Below, in pieces: positions 33,004-45,269 of a DNA stretch of 64,000 bases. Both the position numbers and the translations under genes were made by a program. The DNA is from Helianthus annuus (lineage: Eukaryota; Streptophyta; Magnoliopsida; Asterales; Asteraceae), in assembly GCF_002127325.2 (NCBI RefSeq), contig NC_035448.2:5735627-5799626 (forward strand), read 5' to 3'. The notes under the pieces are model-generated. The model saw only the letters and a list, made by a program, of their open reading frames with translations, was not told the DNA's origin and searched no databases. The first letter of the stretch is position 1. Every line of letters starts with the position of its first letter.

Positions 33004-33622
33004 ACATGTAATCGTATAAGGCGAATCGCCGACACATTTACTTAATACAAGAAGCGTTTGGCTACCTCTATTTCATGCAAAATTTTTGTCACAACTGCAT
33101 TTATTACTTCGGGCGTACGCGAAAACATCAATGGCTCGACCATAGGAAACGTTGTAGACCTCCAAGGCTCGTCACAACCAAGTGAACAGCCGGGTCAGAA
33201 ACACAACCAAAGCCTACAAAACGCCAAAAAACATAACTTCGTGCCCACATAAACACGAAAACATCGATAGCAAGGCAACTAAACATTGTAACGCTCCCAA
33301 GGCTGCAATCCCAGCCGAGCTCACACAATAACCTGCAACTCGATCACTTCGTATATCACATACAAGCGCGCATACTTAAACGACAGGATAAAAACGTTGT
33401 CATAACACAACATCACCTGTCAGCGCCATCATTCATTCGCGACACTTAATCAAAGTAATTAAAACATGCACATATTATGACGATTTCAAAATTTGCATAA
33501 ACACAATCAGAGCAACAAACAATCGTCAAAGTACACAAAAGTACAAAGTAAGCAAATTGTCTTGAAACATCATTACAAGCCCATACAAGGCTGTACGCGG
33601 CGCACAGGCCGGAAATCCCAAA
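33004..33622. other. Spacer between the convergent gag-pol and aORF of element 1
   Basis: The stop codons of gag-pol (plus) and aORF (minus) face each other over 619 bp. No coding signal or clear terminator is recognised; both transcripts would need to end here or overlap. Confidence 0.6.
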
Positions 33623-36600
33623 CTAAGTGCGGCTGGAACCAGCACCACCCGCACCGCTAGCATCATCTCCTCCCAATGCCTTCTTCAACAAAGCTACCCC
33701 ATCCGCTTTGAGGGCCAACTTACCAGCAGCCTTAACTACGGCAAAATCAAGCATTGCAAACTCTCGCCGTTTCTTCGCATACGCATTATCGCAATCAGCT
33801 TTATACAGCTCAAACTTATAATCCTTCTCATTGTTTGCAGCAGCACACCTGCCTTCAGCATATCCATTCTTGCGGCCACTATTATAACCTGCCCCACCCA
33901 ACTCAAACATGTATTGGGCAAGCTCAGGAGAATTCAAGATACGATCAGCAAGCTACATGAAAAACAAGGTTGAATAAGATAGCAGAAAAAACTACACAAA
34001 AGTAGAACAGGCAAAGAACATTACCAATGGAACACCACGAGATAGCAGCCACCTACTATCAGCTGAAGCTTCCTCAGCAAGGAGCTCAGCGGCACGGCAC
34101 TCCGCCGCCTTCTCATCAAGAAGACGCTGAGCAGCCTCACATTCCGAAGTCTTCGCCTGCACAAGAAGCTCCAGCTTATCTATCCGCGCAATGTACTCCT
34201 TTTCCTTCTTCTCCGCCGCAAGACGCGTTTGATGAGCCTCTTCCGCGAGAGCAGTCTTCTCACCAGACAGCCGCACAATAGCATCACGCTGCGACTGCAT
34301 CTCCGCGTTCGTACGAGCACAGGCCGACTCCCAATCCTTTTGTTTTTGCTCGTTTAACTGTTTCTGCTCTTCAAATTTCCGCTCAGCCTCAGTAACCCGC
34401 CATTGAAGACCCTTCTGCTCTGTATTAAATTTTTCCTTCTCTTCAGCAAATGCCTTCTTGGCCTCCTCAAACGCCATAGTTTCTTCCCCCATAGAACGCC
34501 ACTCACGAAGAATCTCCTGAGAGGTGGCAAAGAAGTTAACCCCAGCCGTAACATGATCATCTATAAGGGCAAATCGGCTGCGGTTTTTCTGAAACATCCT
34601 CTCGGCAGGAGGAAGGGATAATGAGAAGAACTCCTGACAGTTCTGCAAGTCATTCATGCGGGAGCCCTGAGTAAGGCCCCAACGGGGGACGTGCGGCAAA
34701 TCATCGCAAGCCGGGTTACCCCAGGAATCACCAGGATTTTGTTCAAAGTGCGGACTCCGCACAAAGCCAGAAGTGGCTCCACCTTCAACGGGAGGACGTT
34801 TTGTGTAAATGGTTTGTTGTGGAGTAGTCTCACTAGACTCCATCTCCACCTCAATACCTTTACCCTTATCAACTCCACCAGCATCACCACCAACATCACC
34901 ACCAGCAGCGTCACCTCCCTCAAATATACCTTCAAGCCCTTCACCGCCCTTCACAGTTACATCAGCATCATCTCGAGGAGGGGTCAAGCCAACAGTCCTC
35001 GAAGGAGGAGAGGTAGGTGGCGTAATCTGCGAAATATCCACTGGCCGTGGCTTCTTGCTAGTCTTAGATTCTGCCACAAAATTACAATTAGCTAAAAAGA
35101 CAAAATAAAAGATGACAAAAACATACACAGAAACTAAGTTACCAGGCCGGGGAGCAGAAGCCTCAAATATCTTCTCCAACAAATTCCCTCGACCCCCACT
35201 AAATACACCCAAATCAACCTCAGATTCAGAAGGGGCTGGGGGGGCATCCTTTTGAAGCTTGGCCCTCTTGGCCGCAAGAAGGGCAGCAGCTTGTTCATCA
35301 AGATGACGCTTATGATCATCAAGAGCCTTCTTCTTCATATGCTCAGTTAAAGTGGCTTTATCATCAAGATCCGACCCTTGACGCACCTCCCCAGGGCCTA
35401 AGCCAGACAACGTATCAGACACTACTACATAATCTAGATAAGAAAGAATGGAGGGTCGCTTACGAGAAGATCCGGCAGCTCCACCCTCAACTCCCTCTCC
35501 TTTCCTTCCAGACCTATCAATCCGAGCTTTCTTCCTCGTCTCCAACTGAGCAGACGGATCAATAGACGCTTCCACGTCATCATCATCATCTCCAACAACC
35601 TCGTGTACAGGTTCAGCATTGCCACCAGGCACGGTACCTGCACGCGCGGAACGAGACGTTAGATCCCCACCACTCCGACCAGAACTCCCACTGGAAACAA
35701 CGATGACATCCTCTTGATCAGAGTTAACAAAGTCACCCAAAACATCCTCACCAAGAACCTCAGCAGCATATCGGTTCAAACTTTGCTCGGTAGGGTGCAA
35801 GAAGCGATCTTGTATTTGATCCAGCCACGTCGGGTTACCATCAGCCTGGATGGCTTCAACCATGGCACCAGCAGCCTTGGGGTCCAAAGCATTCAACAAG
35901 CTATAACCAACTGCAGAAAAACAACAAAGATCAAAGCACAAAACAAGCCTAAAGGGAAGTAAACAACCGACAAAATAAGAAGGAATCATACATTTGCCCT
36001 TATGGCTGTATACAGGCTGACCCAAAGGATGCTTAGGCACCCATAACATGCTCATCCCAGCACCGACCAAGGCCATTTCATCCAGTTGAGAAATAGCAGT
36101 TGCCTTGGCCGTTATCCTCCCATACCATTCTTGGGCAGCAAAATTCTCCAACGGTTCCATCCTTGGAACCCCTTGATCGACCTGCCTGTACGTCATCTCC
36201 GACGGAATCACTCCACGACGAATGTAGAAAAACTTCTGTTTCCAGTCATGAATACCCTTTATTGGGGCAGAACACACTGGGACAGCCCCCGTCCTGGCTT
36301 GAAAAGAATAAAAACCACTAGAATATGTCACACTATAAAAAGTGTTGAACATCTGAAACGTTGGTTCAACCCGATAAGACCGGCAAACAAACTCGAAGTG
36401 AGTAATCCGGGGAAGCCCAATGGCATTTATCTGAGAGATATGAAGACCATAACCCCTCAAAACACCGGCAACAAACTTAGTAATGGGCAACCTAAAATTG
36501 CCCTCTCGGAAAAAAGCAGCATATAAAGTGATAAAACCGGGGGGGGCATCCAGTGCAGTAGATCCAGACGGAGGATATCGAGCCCCCCACTCAGGTCGAA

Positions 36601-36724
36601 AGTTATGCCCCCTAACGAGGTTATGAAATTCCTCCTCTTTCCAGTTAATGACGGCCTGATCCGGGCCAGGAGGACCCCTACTCCGTTGTTTCCTTTTCTT
36701 CTGAGAAGGATTTTTCTCCGCCAT
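33623..36724 (-). CDS. Antisense ORF (aORF) of element 1, transposase_28-type protein
   Basis: A minus-strand gene predicted with four exons: 35992-36724, 35143-35910, 34025-35070, 33623-33952; the joined frame gives 958 residues with the ATG at 36724. The N-terminus is basic; residues from about 50 to 200 (FITLYAAFFREGNFRLP, HISQINAIGLPRI, DWKQKFFYIRRG) resemble the plant domain Pfam calls putative gypsy type transposon (PF04195). A central motif YLDYVVVSDTLSGLG and a C-terminal coiled coil follow. Introns 1 and 2 (81 and 72 bp) are multiples of three and stop-free, so unspliced RNA is also readable; intron 3 contains a stop. Function is unknown; such antisense genes are known from Retand-type elements. 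Two homologues occur in this window. Confidence 0.88.
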
Positions 36725-36852
36725 TAAGAAAAATCAAGAGTAAGATACTTCGGATTTGAAAAAATATGAAGGACAAGAAGAACAAAGGAGAAAGGAAGGG
36801 AGAGAATCACTTAGAAATTTCGAAGATATGGGAGAAGTGAATAACCGCTCTA

Positions 36853-36861
36853 CTATTTATA
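36853..36861 (-). promoter_or_regulatory. Promoter of the element 1 aORF
   Basis: On the minus strand TATAAATAG lies about 130 bp upstream of the aORF ATG, preceded directly by the palindrome-like CGCATTTAATGCG and GATGAG. The aORF of element 3 has the same layout (CGCATTAATTGCG, GATGGG, TATATAAGG). An ACGT-core box (GACACGTCAG) lies further upstream near 36930. Confidence 0.7.
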
Positions 36862-37108
36862 CTCATCGCATTAAATGCGAGAGATAGTGGAACGTCAGGA
36901 GGCAGGAAAAGTAACCAATAGATGGCCGACACGTCAGAGGAAAGAGAAGACGTCGGCTCATTTTTCGGGAAGCATGGGCAACAGGGTCTGCTGATGTGAC
37001 AGAAAGTCACTGCAAAAGCAACTGTTCACCTCCGAAAAGACAGGGATGTCAGACGGTCACACCAAACGCTCCCCCATAACCACCAAACTTCAAACAGAAG
37101 AAAGCACG

Positions 37109-38021
37109 AAAGGGCCAAAACCCATGCGGCATGCGTCCATTTGGCTCACTTTTTTCAAAGGGCCAAAACCCATGCGGCATGCGTCCATTTGGCTCACTTT
37201 TTTCAAAGGGCCAAAACCCATGCGGCATGCGTCCATTTGGCTCACTTTTTTCAAAGAGCCAAAACCCATGCGGCATGCGTCCATTTGGCTCACTTTTTTC
37301 AAAGGGCCAAAACCCATGCGGCATGCGTCCATTTGGCTCACTTTTTTCAAAGAGCCAAAACCCATGCGGCATGCGTCCATTTGGCTCACTTTTTTCAAAG
37401 GGCCAAAACCCATGCGGCATGCGTCCATTTGGCTCACTTTTTTCAAAGAGCCAAAACCCATGCGGCATGCGTCCATTTGGCTCACTTTTTTCAAAGGGCC
37501 AAAACCCATGCGGCATGCGTCCATTTGGCTCACTTTTTTCAAAGAGCCAAAACCCATGCGGCATGCGTCCATTTGGCTCACTTTTTTCAAAGAGCCAAAA
37601 CCCATGCGGCATGCGTCCATTTGGCTCACTTTTTTCAAAGGGCCAAAACCCATGCGGCATGCGTCCATTTGGCTCACTTTTTTCAAAGGGCCAAAACCCA
37701 TGCGGCATGCGTCCATTTGGCTCACTTTTTTCAAAGAGCCAAAACCCATGCGGCATGCGTCCATTTGGCTCACTTTTTTCAAAGGGCCAAAACCCATGCG
37801 GCATGTGTCCATTTGGCTCACTTTTTTCAAAGAGCCAAAACCCATGCGGCATGCGTCCATTTGGCTCACTTTTTTCAAAGGGCCAAAACCCATGCGGCAT
37901 GCGTCCATTTGGCTCACTTTTTTCAAAGAGCCAAAACCCATGCGGCATGCGTCCATTTGGCTCACTTTTTTCAAAAGGCCAAGACTCACGCGGCATGCGT
38001 CCACTCGGCTCAATTTATATT
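37109..38021 (+). repeat. Tandem array of 48-bp units (18 copies plus one degenerate)
   Basis: Each unit carries CCCATGCGGCATGCGTCCAT and CTCACTTTTTTCAAA. Units differ almost only at one base, giving GGGCC or GAGCC at the start; the order is G G G A G A G A G A A G G A G A G A, so much of the array alternates with a 96-bp period. One unit has a further change near 37806. The inverted pair GAGCCAAA/TTTGGCTC within a unit can form a hairpin. Because 48 is divisible by three, long frames appear on both strands; they are artefacts. 3' regions of Tat elements are known sources of satellite-like repeats. Confidence 0.97.
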
Positions 38022-38110
38022 CACCAATTCCAACGCGATGCATAAAAAACCACAACTCTCATAAGTCCAGAATCCCTCCTAGACGATCAACTCAACTAGA
38101 AGGCACACTG

Positions 38111-38123
38111 GACTGGGGGGACT
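38111..38123 (+). promoter_or_regulatory. Polypurine tract of element 1
   Basis: GACTGGGGGGACT immediately precedes the 3' LTR, the position of the plus-strand primer. Element 3 has the complementary motif at 60191-60203. Confidence 0.85.
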
Positions 38124-38774
38124 TGAAGAGGTATGGTCCCAATTCCCTGCCTACATGGCAGGGACCACACCACTTTTTGTGCACACAAGGCATCCACATC
38201 ATCTGGATCTTCTAGAAGCTTCCAGAAGACAACCGGATAAGGCCCGGCGGGCATCAAAGATGCCTCGCCCAACATCAAGGACAATACGTGGCACCATACA
38301 CAAGAAGCCACATGGGCCTGCGACAATCCAGGGAGCAGGGCTGACATGACCAGTACGAGGTGCCCAACACCGTCGAATGCGGGGACGCCACGTGTACCAC
38401 TACGCCGTCCCTGACAGAGCAGACCAAGAGGATATTCCCCTTGGTCGGACAGCTGGCGCACATCCACAGCTGGCACAGCTACTTCCTCCTTCTTCACCCT
38501 CCGGCTATAAATAGAACCCTTCATCATTCAGGTTAAGGATCTTGGCTCTCTTTACTCACTCTATACACACACTGTTTTATTCATCTCGGAACAGTACTTA
38601 TTCTCACGCCGGAGCCTGGTTAAGAGGGAAAACCTCTCTTTCCCCTCTTAACGAGACTAACGGTGTTTACTGTTTTGCAGATCTCGAGCCTTGGATACGA
38701 GCAAGAGAGGAGGTTGAACCCTATAAGTGAAACGACCCCCTTGGTTATCCTTTGCGTTAACCATTGTTTCAACA
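38124..38774 (+). repeat. 3' LTR of element 1
   Basis: 651 bp, identical to the 5' LTR except G at 38381 (A at 26858). It ends TTTCAACA before the AGAAC target duplication. Confidence 0.97.
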
Positions 38775-38779
38775 AGAAC

Positions 38780-41285
38780 CAACCAAAAGGTATGAGGATA
38801 GTCTTTTAATATATAATTGACCAACAAAGAAATGGAAACTGGGTATAATATATAATAAGTTAATAACGTACAATCAAATTTATTTTTTTCCTCATAATTG
38901 ATTTTTTTCCTCATGTTTTAAACGTAAGACTATGTGTACTGTTTTGTGTTAAAGTTGTTTGTCAAATTTTCATCTCAACACCATATAGGAGAAAAAAAAA
39001 AACTTTAACTAAACCACATTTTTCACATGTGTATGTAAAGAACAACTATATTAACGTAACACATCATGTTTTAACTAAGTTTTAATCCTTAATCAATTTT
39101 ATTATTTAAAAGAAAAAAATGTGTGATTGGTCGGTAAAAACTTGGGTCCCACTCACGCACGTTAATGAGCTAATGAGCGTTGCTTTGATGCCCTCTTTCA
39201 TTCAAGTGTAATGGTGTTTGGGACGCTAAACTGATGTTGTGGCTTCCCCTTCGTCTAACAGGGCTGTCTTCGAAAACCAAACAAAAAAAATTGGCCGTGT
39301 GCGAGATAAAAAAAATTGGGTTCTATTCGAAAATCTCCATTTAATATAAACTCATCAATCAGTAAAATTTATGTGAATGTAATTTAAATAGTTATTTTAA
39401 CTAATTTTAGGAAGTAATTTATTAATTAAAGGGAAAGACGCAGTTGACAAAATTAAGCACTAACAAAAAAAAAACAAAAAATAAGCTAAAATAAAGAATT
39501 TGGAGACGCCGAGATTAGAACCCACGTCTCCTTGTAGTTTAAGCAAGGCAGTAACCACTAATACAAGAGATCAATTATGTTATCTCTCGATTCAATGTAT
39601 ATATATTTTATCTTATACAACGTAAATTTTATACAAAATTAAAATGATTTGGGTCCTCAGAGGGTTTGGGCCTTGTGCCATCACCCACCCTGCACCCCTA
39701 TGTGACGGCCCTGATCTAACATGTATCATTGTAGTAATTGTATTGTTGTGTCAATAACTCTTGAACTTAAAGTGTTAAAACTTAAAAGGGTTAAAAAAGT
39801 CACGTGTAAAAGTCAAAGTAGGATTAGATGTAAAAAAACATATTTAGTGGGATGACAAGAGGTGTTGGTCTACTCTTAATTGTTCTAGATACACATAAGA
39901 CCAGATGAATAATAACAAACGAACCTATAACATCACGCACAAAGTCGATATTTAAATACGTATGACAAAAATTATAATAAAGGTATTATGATTTAGGTCA
40001 AATAAAGGGTCACTCATTCCTTTTGTTTGAACCAATCATTATTTGTTTTTCTTAACTCATTAGTTTATAACTTTGTATAAGAATTTTTAAAATAATATAC
40101 ATGGTTTACTATTATAATAAATATAGATAAGTACATATTTAAAAAAATGAAGAAAAAAGTAGATACTAAATGTTAAATGGGTAGTTCGGTTTACACTTTC
40201 AGTTCTGGGTTTCAAAGCGCAAAGCAATTCATTTGGAACTCATGTTGGCCAAACCAGCTGACTTGCTTCAATTTGAAAGGTTCCGTCCATTTCAAAGCTT
40301 TATAGATTAAAAAAAGAACGTTATGAACCAAGTATAATCCTTTAGCATCACCGGTGGCTGGCATGGCAAGTGAGTTATCTTGTGATCTCCGAGGTTGATC
40401 ATTTGAGGATCACATAAGAGTTTTCGACGAAACACCATAATGTTAAACTCGAGGGCTTAGAACTTGACATTGTAAGCAGTGATCAACCAACCATAAGAGT
40501 CGATTCAAATGAAACTAAGTAGGAAGTTTACTGATAATTGTAAAAAAATCCATAAAAATGTAATAAAAATGTAAGTGTTACCAACCATGTTAACTTAATT
40601 TTGTGAATAAATGACAACTTTTTGTAAAAGGTAGGTAATATGGAATAAGTCATTAAGTCCTTCCCACATTAGTGTTTTTTTAATTAAAATGGGTAATTAA
40701 TCTTATAATCTAAAATGATTAAATCTGAAATTATGTAATGAATTAATTACATGGTTAATACATGTGATTTATCTATTTTGTCAGTTTCATACCTTTTTTT
40801 TTTTTTTTGAAAATTTCATCATTGGTATCAACTTTTTACAAATTATTTCACTATTAGTACCTGTGATTGTAGAATTAGTTACATTGTTAGTACCTCTGAT
40901 GTACTAATAGTGAAATCATTTTGTAAAAGTTGGTCCAACAGTAGCCTCATGGCTTCCTTTAAGAGAGTACGTGAGTTGGACTCCCGCCTGAAGTAATTTT
41001 CTCCGAGTTGAGCTAGGGTGACTTTCAAGTTATGGGTTTCTTCCTGGATAGATGTGTCAGGTTATCACGTCCTGTTCTTCGGGTGGAAGGATGATCACGT
41101 GTGTCCCTAGTCTTTGTTGTTCAAAAACAATAATAAGGGCCTACGGAGTGGAGCGGTAAACTTATGTTTACCGAATCGGTGACCATTGCCCAACAATTTT
41201 ACCGATCAAAGTTACCGAAATTGGAGGTGTTTTCGGTGAAGGTTCACCGAATCAGGGAGAGTGGTGGAAGGGGAGAGACAGGGGT
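38780..41285. other. Intergenic sequence with a possible SINE relic
   Basis: Mostly AT-rich. On the minus strand near 39490-39590 a tRNA-like stretch with TTGTATTAGTGG and GGGTTCTAATCT resembles pol III A and B boxes, possibly a SINE head without a clear target duplication. No gene is recognised. Confidence 0.4.
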
Positions 41286-44230
41286 TGTGACAACCCTCAT
41301 AATTACATGTATCCGTACAATTTATTAATGTTAATTAAAGTGCTTGATGACTGTGCTGAATTACTTAACTGCTTTCTGATTACTGCGCCATACTTACATG
41401 TGCTTGTTAACATACTAGTCTTGTGCAGAAAATTGACTAAATAGTCTGGTATGCTTTCCTAAGTGTTGGAAATTAAAAGTGTCACAACAAGTTACATAAA
41501 AGACACTAAACGGAATAACTTGACACTTTAACGAACCGGTATCTAACCGAGCAACCGGACATTACCCGAAACACCAAAATTATACTAGAAGCTTTGTTTT
41601 AACATTCTCAGCTAGTTATAGTCCCCGAACATCACAACACCCCATAAAAATATCAACTAATTAAGACATCTAACTAAACACTTACAATTCAATTACCAAC
41701 TAATCATATGGTTACACCCTACACCTATACCCTCCCACCCCCACCTATCTCACGGCCACCAAGGCCCTTACACACTTGATTTTCTTTGAATTATTTATTA
41801 GATCATGTTTGTTCTTTTGAGACACAATATACATGGGTTAATACTTATGTATGGATTATAAGAATGCACAACATGAACTTAACTTCATTTCTTACACACA
41901 TCAAAACACACCTCAAACTCTCTCTTCTCCCTCTTGGCTTCAGCCGAAATCAACACCACCACCACCACCACCATCATTCACTCATCTTCAATCAATTTCA
42001 AGCATATACAAAGGTGTTAGAGGTTGCACAAGGAAGCTAGGAGCTTTCGGAAGTTCAAGGACCTTCTTCATTTGCTTTTATCCACTCCATTTCTTCCCTT
42101 GATCATCCCTAGCCTTGAGCTAGTGGTAAGAACATCATACACTCCATTTTACATCTTACTATAGTGGTTAAAAGATGATACATGTTGATTATCATGAAGA
42201 ACACTAAGAATCAAAAGAATGAAACTTGAACATAAGCTTAAACAAGATGATATATGAAGAAATAATGTTAGTATGATGTTGTGTGGTATATGTTGATGCT
42301 TGCTTGTTGATTACTAGAAATATGATGTTGATCATCATGTGGAACTTGTTAAATCATGATTAAAGACATGAGTTAACAAGTTAGGAGGTGATTAAGGGTT
42401 TACATAAAATGATCAACTTCACATTTAGACATGAACTTGAACATAAAATGATTTCTTGTAAAATAACAAACAAAGTGAACTAGTAATCTTGTAGATCCAA
42501 GACTTGTGAATGATTTTCCTAAAGGAACCAAGTTTGAAAAGATGATTCTTGAAAGATCATGATTTTTAGTAAACATACACTATTTTTAGTAACAAAATAA
42601 GTGTAGAAATATTTTTGGAACAAGAAGATGTGGTAAATAAATATTTTTGTAAAAAGTGCCTACAAATTGTAAACATCTAGAAATCCCGAGAAAGAGATTT
42701 TCACAAAAGTAAATACACTTCGGGAGGTAACTAAGACCACTAAATACCTTACCAAGTTACTATGCGTTTTTACGAAAACTCAAGTTTATGTTACTACGTA
42801 GAGTGCATTGTTTTTACACTTGGTGAATGTAATATTGTTTAGTGAATGATTGTTGATTGTTGAATAATGTTTGGAAAAGAAAATGATATGCTTATTAGCA
42901 TGGACACCTCCATTTACAAAGGAAACTCTGGCGAAATTTTCTAAAAATTCCAACACTTAGAAATTATTTTTCTAACAAGTGTTCATAAATACGTTTTAAC
43001 TTTGTTTTTTCAAAATAAACTTCGTCATGAGTTTTGTTACAAAAATACAAAGTAGCGGATGTTGGTTTTTACAAGTAAAATGGTTAAATATATATATTTA
43101 GAATATATATTTTATACTAGAACACTTGTGTGGATACTTGTTTATTTTGTGAGAGTTATATTATTTTAGGGTAAAATAATATAACTTAACAAAGTATATT
43201 GACATTAGAATTGTGTGGTACGTGATAGAAGTAATGAGTAGGTAAACCGTAGGTAGGATACGTGTTATGCGTGAGAAACTCATTGTTATCTGTACCTTAT
43301 TAGGGTGTGCTTGATTTCTGATTATTAGAGTAACTAATCTAACCGAGCAAACCAAGGTGAGTTCACACACTTTCTAAGGCATGGGATTCCCGGTGGTTGG
43401 GAATGGGTTAAAGAATTAAAACGGAACCTACATATCCTCCTTGGGTAGGATATGTACCGCCATCCTCCATGGGTAGGATGCCAATATTAATCCTGTGTAT
43501 TCCCTTTGGGTAGAATACGTACGTTCGTCCTCCTTGGGTAGGAAAACAACCTTTAAACTTACTAGACAAAACTCTATCATTAAGTCTCTCATTTTATATC
43601 GACTTAATCGCCGAGGCCAATGGCGAGCGGGTCATTAGTTAATAGTGCTATTAGGTTTAATAAACCTCACACCGTGCCAGTCGGACGGGCGTGTACTAAT
43701 GGACTATGGCAAACTGTCAATGATGATAGACATTGACGTAGGGCACAACTTACTTTCATTAGTAGTCGATATGGTAACGGTCTAGTGGTTCACATGGGGA
43801 AGCCCCCACTGATTATGGATATGGTTTAGGTAATAAAGAAGGAACTGGTTAATCATATTTTCAACTATGGGGTAACCCCCACGGCCAGTAAGCCAGCGAA
43901 AGACAAACCATGTTTTCGGAAACAACTTAAAACTAAACAACCAACTGTGAACTCACTCAACTTTGTTGTTGACTCGTTGTTACATGCCTTACAGGTTGTT
44001 AGATGCTTATGGAGCTTACACAAGGAGGAGGTCGTTGTGGGATATGGACTGTTATATCTCGTGCTTAATATTTGAACTTTATAAACCTATAAGACTTATG
44101 TTTTGATTGGGTGATTTGAGAGTTTACCTATTCAAAGTGTCTAACCAATCCCTATACTCTAACAATCTTAGGGTATAAGCCACAAGCGGAATTTATACAT
44201 GTCTTTATGTTCTCATCCTTGACCAATCAA
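41286..44230 (+). repeat. Probable lone gypsy LTR (chromovirus-like)
   Basis: It starts TGTGACAACCCTCATAATTA, a beginning common in long LTRs of plant Tekay/Del elements. It contains a UTR-like stretch (41750-42110) ending AGCTAGTGGTAAGAAC, repeats of TCCTnnnTGGGTAGGA (43430-43560), and TTGTTGACTCGTTGTTACAT followed by CTTACAG (near 43995), as I recall for such LTRs. No primer site, internal region or partner LTR is found. The right end is approximate and no target duplication was confirmed. Confidence 0.4.
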
Positions 44231-44644
44231 TCATGTTGCTTTTTGGAAACATTCGAAATCGAACGACTTGGTTGAATACTACAGTCCATTTGAATCCTGT
44301 TTTTTTCTAGAAGTATTTGACATATATAATTGTCATTGGAATACATATTTTATTGTTGAACGAGTGGAAAACGACATGAGACCAATGTAACTCTTTTTAG
44401 TTTTCACATTCATTAAAATGTGTAAGAAATAAGAGCAAATGGAATATATTGATATCAAATTTTAACTTTATATGTTGGTGACGAAAGCAGGTAGTTGTTC
44501 TCGAAGCCTTTTTGTATTTTGGTGTCTAAAAACTTGTATTTAATATAGATTAATTTAATTGTTTGTTACATCATTTTAGTTTGTATGAATTCAAATTTGT
44601 TTTAACACAAATGTTTTAATTAGTGAACATCCCTTTTAATGAAA
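44231..44644. other. AT-rich intergenic sequence
   Basis: No gene or bounded repeat recognised; the true end of the preceding LTR may lie here. Confidence 0.4.
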
Positions 44645-45264
44645 CTAGTATTTTTGCCCGTCGAGCGTTGCTGCGGCACGCGACGGGTGGCAACATGTAG
44701 TAAGGCAATACACGATTCGTAAAACGCAATGTGTAATAGACAATTAAAAAAATGTAAAACATAATGCATAAAACACAATTACAAAAAAAGAGTAACACAC
44801 AAAGGTAGACATGAAGTGTAAAACAGAATGACTAAGACATTTCGTAAAACACCATGCATTGGTAGTTGCAAAGTAAAAGTAGTTTCTAGGGGTTAAAATA
44901 GAGTAATATTGCAAGGGATAAAAATATAAAGTCTAAAATTTGAGGGAAAATAAAAGTAGAAGGGTAAAAATGGAAAGTATAAAAGTAGAGGGGTGGTGGC
45001 AGAAAAGCGTTGAGGGGTGGTGGCGGAAAAGCGTTGAGGGGGTGCTGGCTGGAAAGGCAAAGTGTAAAAGTAGAGGGGTGATGGCGGAAATGTGTAAAAG
45101 ATGAGGGGGTAGTAGTATAAATGAAAAAAGTAGAGGGTTGGTGGCGTAAAATTGTAAAAGTTGAGGTGGTGGTGGAAAAGCAAAGTAGAGGGGTGATAAT
45201 AGCAAAGTTTGAAATGCGAGGGCTAGATTGTGGAAATTCAGAGTAAAGGGGGCGATTGTAGCAA
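44645..45264 (-). mobile_element. Helitron-like element interrupted by element 2
   Basis: On the minus strand CTAG (44645-44648) follows a 7-bp hairpin CCCGTCG/CGACGGG (44657-44687). Inside, from about 44930 to 45260, degenerate units with GTAGAGGGGTGGTGGCGGAAA repeat. After element 2 the same theme resumes at 55029 (AAAAGTGAGGGGTCGGTGGCG), showing that the retrotransposon inserted into this repeat. Confidence 0.6.
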
Positions 45265-45269
45265 AGTAT

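Larger units (their letters stand above)
26601..38774 (+). mobile_element. Complete Tat/Retand-like Ty3/gypsy LTR retrotransposon (element 1)
   Basis: The 12,174-bp element is flanked by the 5-bp duplication AGAAC (26596-26600, 38775-38779). In order: 5' LTR, primer site, gag-pol, antisense gene aORF, 48-bp tandem array, polypurine tract, 3' LTR. The two 651-bp LTRs differ at one position (A at 26858, G at 38381). Dual RNase H domains, an antisense ORF and tandem repeats before the 3' LTR are known hallmarks of the Tat clade and of Retand (described in Silene). All parts are intact by eye, so it may be autonomous and recently active. Confidence 0.96.

Noticed and set aside
37109..38021. CRISPR-like regular repeat
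   Set aside because: Units are directly abutting with no spacers, and the DNA is a plant retrotransposon; it is a tandem satellite-type array.
37046..38215. Long open frames (300-389 residues) on both strands
   Set aside because: They are produced by a 48-bp (16-codon) tandem repeat without stops in several frames; four overlapping frames on two strands cannot all be genes, and none has a domain.
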